A DNA stretch of 41,013 bases from Candidatus Moranbacteria bacterium GW2011_GWF2_35_54 (GCA_000990945.1 LBQR01000022.1:1-41013); one strand, 5' to 3'; positions 7,063 through 18,400 are shown, counted from the first letter of the stretch. A program made the numbers and translations. The notes: a model not told the origin generated them from the sequence alone.

Positions 7063-7205
7063 ATAAATTATTTTTAATTTTAGTGTTTTCAGTATAACAA
7101 ACGAATTTACCAATAGCAATTTTAATAAAAAATTAAATTTTCTTGTTTATTTAGCACTGCAAACTAATATTCCTATCAGATGGTTTTTACTAAAGACATT
7201 CTATC

Positions 7206-7234
7206 TTGAACTGTTCTTAAATTTATTATATAAT
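7206..7234 (+). promoter_or_regulatory. Sigma-70-type promoter
   Basis: TTGAAC (7206-7211), a 17-base spacer and a perfect TATAAT (7229-7234). The predicted start near 7241 lies 20 bases upstream of the membrane protein gene at 7261. Confidence 0.65.
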
Positions 7235-7260
7235 TTAAACGTAAATTAATAAATGAAAAA

Positions 7261-7572
7261 ATGAAAAAAATAATTACGGCTTATCTAACTTTTATCCCTT
7301 ATACAGACTATTATACTCATGCATCATATTCCGATCTGCCTGCACCAAGTTTAACCGACATAATCATGAATGTTTTATCGTGGATTTCAATTATCTTGGG
7401 GGTGCCTTCATTTCTCTTACTTATACTGCTTAGTATCGTTTATTTTTTAAAAAATTCTGCGGGAAGAAATAACATAAAAAAAATTATGTTATATTGTCTT
7501 TACATTTTGACCGCAAGTCTTCTTATACATTTTATAGATACTACCTTTTTCACGAACTACAATTGTTTTTAA
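7261..7572 (+). CDS. Small membrane protein, pilin-like topology
   Basis: 103 residues with a hydrophobic start (possible signal peptide, about 1-22), a polar stretch DLPAPSLTDII, a long hydrophobic helix (about 36-63), a basic loop and a third helix (about 72-93). The layout loosely recalls VirB2/TrbC-type small membrane proteins common in this lineage, but there is no diagnostic motif. A four-codon micro-ORF, ATGAAAAAATGA (7253-7264), overlaps its start codon, so translational coupling is possible. The gene has a clear promoter. Confidence 0.5.
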   Translation: MKKIITAYLTFIPYTDYYTHASYSDLPAPSLTDIIMNVLSWISIILGVPSFLLLILLSIVYFLKNSAGRNNIKKIMLYCLYILTASLLIHFIDTTFFTNYNCF

Positions 7573-7663
7573 ATTTGTCTAATAATGAAAGAACAGGACT
7601 AAGGATGTGAATGGACCGACTTAGATGAATCAATTATTCTCGAACAAGCGGAAATAACAAATC

Positions 7664-8194
7664 ATGAATAAAAAAGATATATGCATTTTGCCTGGGACTA
7701 TTCAATACGCCAAAAATTATGGCTATGATGGATTGGATATTTGGATGGACAAAAAAATAACTATTCCCAATGCCAAAGTTTTTATTGGCCACAGCCTGGG
7801 GGCAAGTTTTATTTTAAATTCAGATATCAATCGCAACTGTAAATTTATATTCATCAATCCTCTTGTCAGAAAAAGACCTTTTCTTTTTCACTTTATAAAC
7901 TGGCTAAGATTTCTTATTTTTGAAGGATTTGCAGTTAAAAAAGCTGTGCCCGTTAAATATTGGTGGCACACATTTAAGCAAGTTTTACGCTTACTAAAAG
8001 TTGACGTTCTTAGGCAGATAAAAAAAATCCCCCCAGAAAATATCACCATAATTCGAGGAAAAAATGATAATTATTTTTGCGATAAAAAAAGCGTAGAAAT
8101 ATTAAAATCTAACCAAATCAAATTTATCGAAATAGAAGCTGGTCATGATTGGAATGAAAATATCGCGGGAATGGTTAAAAACCTAGTTAATTAA
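7664..8194 (+). CDS. Small alpha/beta hydrolase (RBBP9/YdeN-like)
   Basis: The 176-residue protein has the nucleophile elbow GHSLGA with Ser44, an acidic residue in RGKNDNYF (Asp135) and a late AGHDW with His161, which together make a serine-hydrolase triad. It opens with a beta strand ending in LPGT, which is typical for the oxyanion-hole loop. The length matches the short RBBP9/YdeN group. The substrate is unknown; an esterase or amidase role is inferred from the fold. No signal peptide is present, so it should be cytoplasmic. It ends at a bidirectional terminator shared with the convergent gyrB. Confidence 0.8.
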   Translation: MNKKDICILPGTIQYAKNYGYDGLDIWMDKKITIPNAKVFIGHSLGASFILNSDINRNCKFIFINPLVRKRPFLFHFINWLRFLIFEGFAVKKAVPVKYWWHTFKQVLRLLKVDVLRQIKKIPPENITIIRGKNDNYFCDKKSVEILKSNQIKFIEIEAGHDWNENIAGMVKNLVN

Positions 8195-8195
8195 G

Positions 8196-8241
8196 TAAAC
8201 CCCCTCCCAACCTCCCCCTTGAGTACAAGAGGGAAGGGATG
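8196..8241. repeat. Second copy of the C-rich repeat family
   Basis: It begins 1 base after the hydrolase stop codon, with runs of cccctccc and cctccccctt followed by gagtac and gagggaaggg. The same words occur in the 1424-1510 element. Confidence 0.5.
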
Positions 8242-8261
8242 TATTTGATTCTATTTTTAAC

Positions 8262-8293
8262 AAAAAACTCTTCTTTTTGCAGAAGAGTTTTTT
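8262..8293. terminator. Bidirectional terminator between hydrolase and gyrB
   Basis: aaaaaactcttct (8262-8274) pairs with agaagagtttttt (8281-8293), a perfect 13-bp stem with a 6-base loop. It stops both convergent genes. Confidence 0.88.
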
Positions 8294-8346
8294 ATTAGAT
8301 GTTTTATGTTCTATGATATATGGTCCATGTTTCATGCTCCATGTTT

Positions 8347-10395
<2,049 letters not shown>

Positions 10396-10530
10396 TTACG
10401 CATCACAAAATTAAGATACGCAAATCTTATTAGAAAATTTATTCTTTCACTCGGCCGATGATTATCAGCCAACCTCCTTAACTTATTCATTCTAGCACAT
10501 ATTTTTAGATTTTAAAAGAGCGCAAGCATT

Positions 10531-10560
10531 TTAACACGTTAGCATATTAACATATTAACA
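10531..10560. repeat. Octamer array, forward orientation
   Basis: TTAACACG, TTAGCATA, TTAACATA and a fourth partial unit. With the reverse-oriented array 10602-10628 it brackets an AT-rich 40-base stretch between divergent gyrB and the CAP gene. Confidence 0.75.
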
Positions 10561-10601
10561 ACTTTCTAAAATTAATTATTTAATTATCATGATATGTTTA
10601 A

Positions 10602-10628
10602 ATGTTAATATGCTAACATGCTAAAATG
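10602..10628. repeat. Octamer array, reverse orientation
   Basis: ATGTTAAT, ATGCTAAC and ATGCTAAA, the reverse complement of the forward units. It forms an inverted pair with 10531-10560, so the region could fold into a long hairpin. Confidence 0.7.
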
Positions 10629-10631
10629 AAT

Positions 10632-10660
10632 TTGCTTTTTGTCTTATTCTATGCTATAAT
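10632..10660 (+). promoter_or_regulatory. Promoter of the CAP-domain gene
   Basis: TTGCTT (10632-10637), a 17-base spacer and a perfect TATAAT (10655-10660) with an extended -10 TGC. The predicted start near 10667 gives a leader of about 104 bases. Confidence 0.65.
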
Positions 10661-10698
10661 TGATTTAGAATAGAAATTAAAAAAGATTAAAAGATAGT

Positions 10699-10768
10699 GT
10701 CGTTTCGCAGTTTGTGCCCCAAAAAGGGCTCAAATCAATGGGTGAAACGGCTTTTTTATTTGATTTTT
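10699..10768 (+). promoter_or_regulatory. Structured leader / attenuator before the CAP gene
   Basis: gtcgtttc (10699-10706) pairs with gaaacggc (10744-10751). Inside it, tttgtgccc pairs with gggctcaaa (about 10711-10734) with one T-T mismatch, leaving an asymmetric internal loop of gcag versus the 10735-10743 strand. The outer stem is followed at once by tttttt and a second T run just before the ATG at 10770. The element reads as a structured RNA ending in an intrinsic terminator, in a riboswitch-like arrangement, but I could not match it to a known class. Confidence 0.5.
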
Positions 10769-10769
10769 T

Positions 10770-11576
10770 ATGAAAAACACAACATTAAAACTAAATACTT
10801 TAAAATCAAGCCTTCTAATAAGCGTTTTTGTCTTTATTTCTTTTTATTATTCATCCACAACCTATGCCAAAGAAATAAACTCTCAAAATATTATCGAACT
10901 CATCAATTATAGTCGTTTGAGTAATAGCTTAAACCCTCTTGCAGAAAGCTCCATTCTTTCTGAAGTGGCGCAATCAAAAGTTTCTGATATGGCCAAAAAC
11001 CACTATTTTGCCCATACTTCCCCCGCTGGAGTTACTCCTTGGCATTGGTTTGATAAAAATAATTATTCTTACAAATATGCCGGAGAAAATTTAGCTATTA
11101 ATTACGAGTCTGCCGAAGAAGAGCATGGGGCCTGGATGAAAAGCATCGCGCACAAAGAAAATATTTTAAATTCTAATTTTAAAGAAATAGGTGTTGCTAC
11201 TTCCAAGGGAATAATCAATGGCAAAAAATCAAATATTACGGTAACAGTTTTTGGCACACCCGAAGAAAATATTTTAGCGACTGCTGGAAAATCATCTGTG
11301 GCAAACAAAAATAGTTACATTTTAGGAGTTCAGTCTCAAGGTGTCAAACCGCTACCTCTGAAAAAGGGTTCTGCGTACCAATTAAATATCAGTCCTAAAT
11401 TTACCGGATCAATCAAAAAACAATCCCATAATATAGTTTGGACTGTCGCCTTGATTGCGATTTTAATTGTTTTAAAAGATATCGTTTTAAGAACCATTAA
11501 CGCCCAAACTTTTCAACATAGGCATTCTGTAGTAAATTTAATTTTATTTATCATGATTTATGCTATCTTTTTCTGA
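10770..11576 (+). CDS. Secreted CAP/SCP-domain protein (YkwD-like) with C-terminal anchor
   Basis: The 268-residue protein has a signal peptide (about residues 12-34), a CAP domain (about 38-170) and a C-terminal region with two hydrophobic helices (about 222-240 and 250-267), so it is probably membrane-tethered. CAP hallmarks are visible: ELINYSRLSNSLNPL, HYFAHTSPAGVTPWHWF with the His residue, YAGENLAINY and the late HKENILNSNFKEIGVA. CAP proteins are extracellular with diverse roles; the bacterial YkwD group is often linked to the cell wall or sporulation, and no enzyme activity can be claimed. Expression may be governed by the structured leader. Its 3' end overlaps the convergent methyltransferase gene by 33 bases. 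Confidence 0.88.
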   Translation: MKNTTLKLNTLKSSLLISVFVFISFYYSSTTYAKEINSQNIIELINYSRLSNSLNPLAESSILSEVAQSKVSDMAKNHYFAHTSPAGVTPWHWFDKNNYSYKYAGENLAINYESAEEEHGAWMKSIAHKENILNSNFKEIGVATSKGIINGKKSNITVTVFGTPEENILATAGKSSVANKNSYILGVQSQGVKPLPLKKGSAYQLNISPKFTGSIKKQSHNIVWTVALIAILIVLKDIVLRTINAQTFQHRHSVVNLILFIMIYAIFF

Positions 11577-12344
11577 AATTTTAAATAACTCATAAAATAT
11601 GATAGCTGCACTAACTGCCACATTCAAAGATTCTATACTGGATGTGGTTTTTATATTTATGAATTTATCTGCTTCTTTTTCTAGAATTACATCCACGCCC
11701 TGACTTTCACTTCCCAAAATAATGCAACGCTTTTTCTTTATTTCAAAGATACCATCAAGACTCTCGCCTTTTTGGACATTGGTGGTGTAAATAGTAAAAT
11801 TATTTTCTCTTATTTTTCTAAAAATCTCGCTCTCTTTATCAAAGACGATATTTAATTTAAATATCGCATCTTTGGCAGCTTGAATAGTTTTTAAGTTATA
11901 GATATCTGCACATTTTTCATCTAGGACAATATTTTTTAAACCAAAAGCTAGCGCACTCCTCAAAATCGTTCCCAAATTTCCTGGATCATTAATGCCATTA
12001 AGATAAATAATGTCATTGTTCCAATCTAATGCCATTTCCTTTTTTTCATAAACGGCCACAACCCCCTGCGAAGAGTCCAATGAAGTTAGATTTTTTTTAA
12101 TATTTTCACTGACCAAAAAAACTCTCTTTTCATCGCCCAACATGTCTGCTAATACGACTTTATTTTTATCCAAAAAATCTCTTGTCAGAAAAAGTTCTTT
12201 AAAATAAATGTTGCTAGCAAAGGCATCCTTGATAATTTTCCAATTTTCTACTACAAATTCTCCTCGCAATTGACGATATTTTTTAAGTTTTAATTTGTTT
12301 AATTCTTTAATTTTTTTATTATCTTTGCTTTCAATTATAATCAT
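11544..12344 (-). CDS. SpoU/TrmH-family RNA 2'-O-ribose methyltransferase
   Basis: The 266-residue protein has an N-terminal RNA-binding domain (about residues 1-95; LRGEFVVENWKIIKDA) and a SPOUT catalytic domain. The three SpoU motifs are visible: motif 1 INDPGNLGTILRSALAFG, motif 2 CIILGSESQGVD and motif 3 SIESLNVAVSAAIIFYE, which form the trefoil knot that binds S-adenosylmethionine. The target is probably 23S rRNA or tRNA; RlmB, TrmH and TsnR-like enzymes cannot be told apart from sequence alone. A TrmH-like RNA methyltransferase label is safest. The gene is monocistronic, with an octamer array directly upstream of the start. Confidence 0.92.
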   Translation of the reverse strand: MIIIESKDNKKIKELNKLKLKKYRQLRGEFVVENWKIIKDAFASNIYFKELFLTRDFLDKNKVVLADMLGDEKRVFLVSENIKKNLTSLDSSQGVVAVYEKKEMALDWNNDIIYLNGINDPGNLGTILRSALAFGLKNIVLDEKCADIYNLKTIQAAKDAIFKLNIVFDKESEIFRKIRENNFTIYTTNVQKGESLDGIFEIKKKRCIILGSESQGVDVILEKEADKFINIKTTSSIESLNVAVSAAIIFYELFKISEKDSINHDK

Positions 12345-12353
12345 ATGAGCATT

Positions 12354-12390
12354 TTAGCATGTTAGCATATTAACACGTTAGCATATTAAC
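12354..12390. repeat. Octamer array (TTARCAYN)4-5
   Basis: TTAGCATG, TTAGCATA, TTAACACG, TTAGCATA and a partial fifth unit, starting 10 bases upstream of the methyltransferase start codon. Confidence 0.8.
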
Positions 12391-12428
12391 TTCACTGCAA
12401 ATATACAAATCTACAAATTCCTAGAGGC

Positions 12429-12511
12429 GTCATCAGTCAAAAGTCACCGAGTCATTGAAATACAATTTTTAATGTTGATAACTGATGACTGATGACTTTT
12501 GACTTGATGAC
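12429..12511. repeat. Inverted repeat with TGATGAC heptamers
   Basis: The arm at 12429-12446 (gtcatcagtcaaaagtca) is nearly complementary to 12493-12511. Inside the right arm, tgatgac is tandemly repeated (period 7). It lies downstream of the secreted-protein gene on the minus strand and could serve as its terminator-like 3' structure. Confidence 0.5.
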
Positions 12512-12548
12512 AATTTCTAAAATCCTAAATTCCCATATTCCTAAATTC

Positions 12549-13748
12549 TTAATTGCCCAACAGTTCATTGATAGTATCTTCATCATCGCATGAATATTTA
12601 TTATCAGCCGAGTAGAATTTTTTAGACTTACCATGGCAACCTCCATTTTCCTTGGGAAGCACAGCCACCATCGGCATCAAGAAACCGACATCCCGTTGGG
12701 CAAAATAATTATCCAGATATTTAAGCGATTGAGCCCGCTCCTCTTTGGTCATCAAGGAAAAAGTGCTCATATCATCCCCTATCTTTCCGCTCCAGTCCAG
12801 ATGAGCAAAGACATTATTAGCTTTACTTTTAAACTTGTCATGCCAAAGTAAAGCCCAGCACCAATCGCCTTCTTTTTTCCACCACCGCGAATAACATGGA
12901 CCGTTTTCAATTGTACCGCTGAAATTTAAGCCTACTCCTCCTTCGATAAAATCAAATTGGCGCAAATAATTTTCATCTTCAATATCGTTAGTTTGCGCAC
13001 CAATTACAATTTGCATCCCCCTGAGACCTGCGTATCTTCTCATCTTTTCCAATACAATTCCAATTGATGGTTCGGAGATATAGTCTTGATAAAAAACCTG
13101 TCCAAACATAAAACTCTGCACCCCCAAATCCATCGCTCTTTTGGTAATATCTAAGACGTAGCGCTGATATTCTTTTTTGGCCAAAGATGGTTTGCAGGTA
13201 TGTTCTCCCCAGAAATTTTTGCTTCCCGATCGGCACATTTTATCGAAATCTAATTCGCGCTCCCCTGCTTCATAATAATATTTGGTTTTGGTGCTAATAG
13301 CCTCGGCAATAAACATCCCATATACAACTTCTTTTTTCTCTATTTTGCCCATATTCTTCTTAACCTCCTCAAAGTCAGGAGCCTGAAGCCAAGTCTCAAT
13401 AGAGCGGTGCAAATAATAACACTTAGAACGATTTATCAATTTCAAGAGGCCGTCAGTACCATCCACATAGCCATTTAATAAACCATCTGCCACGCAACCG
13501 CTACTTTTCATCTTTTCCATCTTGGGTGGCGGAGGTGGCGGGATAACCTCATCTACTGGCAAAAGTTCTTTTAAACGAAAATCGTCCTCCCAATATTCAT
13601 CGCCTTTATTTTCAAAAACTATTTTTTGGTTGCCTATCTTATTTTTTTCTGAAACTCTATGCCAGAATATTCCCAAACTTAAACTTATTACTATCAAAAA
13701 TAGCATTCCCCATATAATCTTTGATTTTTTAAAGCTTAAGTAACGCAT
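12549..13748 (-). CDS. Anchored extracellular protein of unknown function
   Basis: The 399-residue protein has one N-terminal membrane helix (about residues 11-29), an acidic linker, a run of six prolines (about 70-75) and then a Cys-containing extracellular domain of about 315 residues. The spacing of strand-helix units (VVYGMFIAEAI, VQSFMFGQVFYQDY, GMQIVIGAQTND, NNVFAHLDWSG, GFLMPMVAVLP) suggests a TIM-barrel such as a glycoside hydrolase, but no catalytic motif is recognised. Eight or more cysteines suggest disulfides. The gene is divergent from marR and shares the 148-base region carrying the marR operator, so it could be co-regulated. Confidence 0.7.
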   Translation of the reverse strand: MRYLSFKKSKIIWGMLFLIVISLSLGIFWHRVSEKNKIGNQKIVFENKGDEYWEDDFRLKELLPVDEVIPPPPPPKMEKMKSSGCVADGLLNGYVDGTDGLLKLINRSKCYYLHRSIETWLQAPDFEEVKKNMGKIEKKEVVYGMFIAEAISTKTKYYYEAGERELDFDKMCRSGSKNFWGEHTCKPSLAKKEYQRYVLDITKRAMDLGVQSFMFGQVFYQDYISEPSIGIVLEKMRRYAGLRGMQIVIGAQTNDIEDENYLRQFDFIEGGVGLNFSGTIENGPCYSRWWKKEGDWCWALLWHDKFKSKANNVFAHLDWSGKIGDDMSTFSLMTKEERAQSLKYLDNYFAQRDVGFLMPMVAVLPKENGGCHGKSKKFYSADNKYSCDDEDTINELLGN

Positions 13749-13821
13749 ATTTAGTTTTTTAAAAACTCCTTGTTTATTATTAATTGTAATATAGGAAAGG
13801 ATTTAAGTAAATAAAAATCTC

Positions 13822-13850
13822 TTGACAAAAAAATAGTTTATGAGTAAACT
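13822..13850 (+). promoter_or_regulatory. Promoter of the marR-RND operon
   Basis: A perfect TTGACA (13822-13827), a 17-base spacer and TAAACT (13845-13850). The predicted start near 13857 gives a short leader to marR at 13897. Confidence 0.75.
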
Positions 13851-13858
13851 AATTTAGT
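13834..13858. promoter_or_regulatory. Palindromic operator over the -10 box, likely MarR site
   Basis: TAGTTTA-TGAG-TAAACTA (13834-13851) is a perfect 7-bp inverted repeat that includes the -10 box. It overlaps a second palindrome ACTAA-T-TTAGT (13848-13858). The size and position fit a MarR dimer site for autorepression; this is inferred. Confidence 0.6.
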
Positions 13859-13896
13859 AATTGAAATAAGTCAAAATAATCTTGTAAAAATAACCT

Positions 13897-14364
13897 ATGA
13901 AATGCATCAAAATTCCCTCCGAAGATTTCATTTTCATTGGAGAAAAAATCGAATCCATGGCCAATAAATGTATCTTTCACCCAATGGGGCTCTCTTTGTC
14001 ATCCATGCGAATTTTGAGTTATTTGCACAACAAAAAAGTAACCACCGCCAAAGAATTGCTCATTTTAACTGGAAAAAGTAAATCTAACATTACTCAGAGA
14101 CTCAATATTTTAGAGAAAAATGGCCTCATTACTCGAGACAAAAGCCTTCAGAGTAAAGATAGAAGGGAAACTTTACTTAAAATAACTTCCTTGGGGAAAT
14201 CTCGAGTCAAAGAAGCCTTCAATAAAGTAGAAAAATTTCATTTATCTAAAGAAAAATATTTTACCAAAAAAGAAATAGAAGAGCATATCAAATTTATGCA
14301 TAAGTTAACAATTTTTCTAAATAAAGAAGAAGCCAAATTAAAAAATGTTTTTAATAAAAAATAA
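13897..14364 (+). CDS. MarR-family transcriptional regulator
   Basis: The 155-residue protein has the winged-helix core of MarR proteins: SSMRILSYLHNKKVTTAKELLILTG, the recognition helix region KSNITQRLNILEKNGLITRD, the wing KDRRETLLKITSLGKSRV, and flanking helices for dimerisation. It is the first gene of a three-gene operon (gaps of 20 and 30 bases) with an RND adaptor and permease. Together with the palindrome over its promoter, this suggests it represses its own operon until a ligand or toxic compound relieves it. The ligand is unknown. No Shine-Dalgarno precedes the ATG. Confidence 0.88.
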   Translation: MKCIKIPSEDFIFIGEKIESMANKCIFHPMGLSLSSMRILSYLHNKKVTTAKELLILTGKSKSNITQRLNILEKNGLITRDKSLQSKDRRETLLKITSLGKSRVKEAFNKVEKFHLSKEKYFTKKEIEEHIKFMHKLTIFLNKEEAKLKNVFNKK

Positions 14365-14384
14365 TTCAACTATTAATAATCACT

Positions 14385-15458
14385 ATGAAATCAAAGCTAT
14401 TTATCTCAATCATTCTAATCGCTATCTTGTCCACCCTAGCTTTTAGGTTTTCTCAAAAAAAACCAGACACCGAAGAAGCTACGGTTAAGAAGCCCACCTT
14501 GGTCTCTACTCAAACTGTTTCAGCTAGTTACAATTTCAAAAAAACCGCCACTTACCCGGCGATTATCACCAGCAACCAGCAAGTTACCCTATCAGCCACT
14601 ACTAGCGGAACAATTACCCAACTTAACTTTGATTTAGGAAAAAATATTTCTCAAGGACAACGTTTGGCCACTATTGACTTAGCTGGCACAATTTCCAATT
14701 TTGGAGAAAGCGGACTCAGAGATAGCCGAGTTAGGGAATTAGAATCAGCTCTGGAAGTGGCTGATCAAAACTATCGTTTAGCTAAAAAGGTCTATAAAAA
14801 TCATGAAAACTATACCAACAAAAGACTCAAAGAAATAGCTGAAGCTCAACTCTCAAGCGCCAAGACAGCTTTACAGGGAGCACTGGATGGACAATTTGTA
14901 AGCGCCCCAATCTCAGGCACTATTACTCAAAAATTTGTCTCTATAGGAGATTCAATCAACAGTGGCCAAGCGATTGCCACTATTTCTAAACTAGGAAAAT
15001 TGGAAATTCAATTTTTTGTTGATAAGGAAGAATTGCCATATTTAAAAGTGGGAGATGCAGTGAAAGTTGTTGAAAACAACAATTCCGTAAGCGCCAAAAT
15101 CAGCCTAGTATCACCGCAAGCCGATGAAAAAACTAAAAGATTTCTAATTGAAGCGACACCTGCGGACAATCAAAAGCTTGCTATCGGTTCAGTTGTTAGC
15201 GTAGAATTTGATATCAATTATTCTCCCCAAGAACAAGGGAATTTAATTTTGCCCTTGTCGTCGATAATTATCAGTCAAAATGAAACTTATATTTTTATAA
15301 TCAAAAATGGAAAAGCAGAAAAAACAAATGTTGAAATAACAAAAGTTTTTGGAGAAATGGCTGAATTAAAAACAACTTTGAATAAAGAAGACCAGATAAT
15401 AATTGATGGCAGTAAATTGGTGAAGGTGGGCGATGAGGTGGCATTGGAAAATAAATAA
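14385..15458 (+). CDS. RND efflux periplasmic-adaptor-type subunit (HlyD/MFP family)
   Basis: The 357-residue protein has an N-terminal membrane anchor (about residues 5-22), a barrel-sandwich/lipoyl half motif (TTSGTITQLNFDLGKNISQGQRLATID), a short coiled-coil hairpin (about 108-165), the second lipoyl half (VSAPISGTITQKFVSIGDSINSGQAIATI), a beta-barrel and a membrane-proximal domain. Lipoyl halves and hairpin in this order identify an MFP adaptor. The hairpin is short compared with AcrA. It is cotranscribed with the permease and should link it to an extracellular partner. No TolC-like channel is in the window. Confidence 0.93.
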   Translation: MKSKLFISIILIAILSTLAFRFSQKKPDTEEATVKKPTLVSTQTVSASYNFKKTATYPAIITSNQQVTLSATTSGTITQLNFDLGKNISQGQRLATIDLAGTISNFGESGLRDSRVRELESALEVADQNYRLAKKVYKNHENYTNKRLKEIAEAQLSSAKTALQGALDGQFVSAPISGTITQKFVSIGDSINSGQAIATISKLGKLEIQFFVDKEELPYLKVGDAVKVVENNNSVSAKISLVSPQADEKTKRFLIEATPADNQKLAIGSVVSVEFDINYSPQEQGNLILPLSSIIISQNETYIFIIKNGKAEKTNVEITKVFGEMAELKTTLNKEDQIIIDGSKLVKVGDEVALENK

Positions 15459-15488
15459 ACTATTAACTTAAATTGAATTGAACTAAAA

Positions 15489-18400
15489 ATGAAAAATATT
15501 ATATTTAAAGAAAAAACTTCTCAAGAGTCAAAAAAAGTTAAATCCAGTGATTTGGCCTATCTAGAACAACTTGAGTTTAATCCCGAACTTAAAAAAAGTT
15601 GGTTAAACTTTTTTGTGGTTAATTTTAGGGTAGTCGTTTTAATGATTCTCCTTTTGTCCGGTTGGGGAATCTATTCTTATATCAAATTACCTCGCGAATC
15701 AAATCCCGAGGTAAAAATCCCGATTGCTGTTATCACAGCTGTTTACCCAGGCGCATCCCCTACCGATGTAGAAGAGTTGGTCACTAAAAAAATTGAAACC
15801 AATATTTCCGGAGTCTCAGGAATAGATAAAATAACTTCACAATCAACCAATTCATTCTCCTCTGTTACTGTAGAATTTAACGCCAGTGAAGATCTCGATA
15901 ATTCAGTGAGAAAACTGAGGGATAAATTATCTTCTATCCGAAATGACATCCCTGACGACGCCGATGATCCACAAGTGGTGGAAATATCTTTTGATGATAC
16001 CCCAATTGTTACTTTTGAATTAACAGGACCTTTCGACGGTTTTACGCTTCGAGAATACGCTGAAAAAATTCAAGATGAATTAGAAAAGATTTCTGGAATC
16101 CGAGAGGTAAAAATTTCCGGAGGAGATGAGCGAGAATTCGATATCGCTTATGACCCGCAAAAACTATCTTTTTTTAATATTTCTTTAGATCAAGCCAACG
16201 GAGCTATCGCAGCTACCAATAAAGCTATCCCGGCTGGAAATTTTGAGGGCAAAGAATACAATTATCCCGTAAGAACGGATGCTCGTTTTTATGATGCTGC
16301 TACGTTAGCGCAAATTCCTATTAGCCACCAGGAAAATGGAGCAGTTGTTTATCTTAAAGATATCGCTCAAGTAGAAGAAAAATCAATTGAAAAAAAAATT
16401 CTTTCTCGTTTTTCTCAAAACGGCAATCGGCCCCAAAATTCTATTAGTATCGCCATAGTTAAAAGAACCGGAAGCTCTATCTTGGACACTGTAGATGAAG
16501 CTAAAAAAACTATCCAAGACCAATTAAAAACTTTTCCTAGCGGATTAAACTATGCGACCACCGTAAATATGGCCGATTTAATCGAGCAAGATTTTGAACA
16601 ATTAGCTCATGACTTTATTATTACTTTAGTTTTTGTAGTAGGCGTTTTGTTTCTTATTGTGGGATTAAAAGAAGCTTTCGTAGCAGGACTCGCTATTCCC
16701 TTGGTGTTTTTCTCTACTTTTGGAGTAATGCTTGCCACCGGCACGTCTTTAAATTTCCTTTCCATTTTCTCACTTCTTTTGGCCCTGGGACTTTTAGTGG
16801 ATGATGCCATCGTGGTAGTGAGCGCTACCAAGCAATACATGAAAACGGGTAAATTTACCCCCGAAGAAGCAGTCTTATTGGTACTAAATGATTTCAAAGT
16901 TGTTTTGACAACTACTACGCTAGCCACTATCTGGGCATTCTTACCACTTTTAATGTCCAGTGGCATAATTGGAGAATATATCAAATCTATTCCGATTACT
17001 GTTTCTGTAACATTGGCTTCATCCCTCCTTATCGCATTAATGATAAACCATCCGCTAGCAGCTGTTTTGGAAAGAATTAGAATGACTAAAAGATTTTTCT
17101 TTCTTATTGTGGCTTTCTTATTATTTTTGGGTATTTTTATTATCACTCTTCATAATATTTATGGTTACATTTTTAGTGGCTTGTTTTTCGCTATTATTAT
17201 CTGGATGCTTTCCTGGTATTTCGGAAAAGGAGCTCGCACATTAAAAGAAAACGAAATATTGGTTAAAAAGGAATGGTCGGATGATGAATTGATAAAGAAA
17301 AAACTTTATTCCCAGGGTAACAGAGAAGATGGTACTTTCTCTCAGAAATTGATTCACGGTATCATTCATTTTGATAGGGTTATTCCTCTTTACGAAAAAT
17401 ATCTCAAAAAAATAATCTCTACCAAAAAATCTCGCCTTAGTTTTATTTCTGTAATTGTAATCTTATTTATTTTTTCTATGGCTTTGCCTTTTGTAGGCAT
17501 TGTCAAAACTGAATTCTTCCCCACTTCTGACGCTGAGGAAATTTATATCAGTATGCGCGCGCCTTCCGGTTTAAATTTAGACTCATCTGATAAAATTATC
17601 CAGAAAGTAGAAGAAAAACTTTATGCCTATCCGGAAATAATAAATTTCTCCACTCTTGTCGGCAACCCTGGCGCTGGCGGAGACATCGGCATAGTCCAGG
17701 ATACTTCCAATACTGCTTCTATCACCATCAAGCTCTCACCCGTTAAAGAAAGGGCTAGAAAATCCTATGAAATCGCGGAAGATATTCGCAAAGATTTAGC
17801 CGAATTTCAAGAAGCTACTCTTAAGGTGAGCAGTCCCTCTGGCGGACCGCCTTCTGGAGCTGCTTTTCAAGCTCAGATACTGGGCGATGACTTACAAGAG
17901 CTAGACAAAATTGCCCATGAATTAAAATCAGTTCTGGATTCTATCCATGGAACAGTTAATAGCGACATCTCTCTTAAAGAGTCTCCAGCCGAATACACTT
18001 TCAAATTAGACAGCGCCAAGATGGAACTTTATAACTTAAATGCTTCTTTGGTAGGCGGAACTTTACGCACCGCAATTTCCGGCAATACTATCTCTACGGT
18101 AATCAAGGGTAACAAAGACATTGATGTCGTAGCTAGATTTAATAAAGATAAAATCCCCTCTTTAGATTCAATCCAAAACTTACAGATTCTAAATATGTCA
18201 GGTGAGCCTGTTTATTTAAAAGATGTAGCTGAGATTGAACTTAAACCTTCAGTTGAAACTATTAACCGGATTGATCAAAAAAGGACGGTCCTTTTGACAG
18301 CCGGAGCTACCAAAGAAACCAACTCCAACCAAATTTTGGCTGAATTTCAAAGTAAACTTTCAAAAAACTACCTGCTACCCGAAGGTTACGAAATAACTTA

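Noticed and set aside
11544-11576. UGA recoded as glycine
   Set aside because: UGA ends the CAP and tsaE genes at the expected lengths, so it acts as stop.
16607-17146. Antisense frame of 179 codons inside the RND permease
   Set aside because: It lies wholly within the highly conserved permease gene and has a low-complexity Lys/Thr composition.
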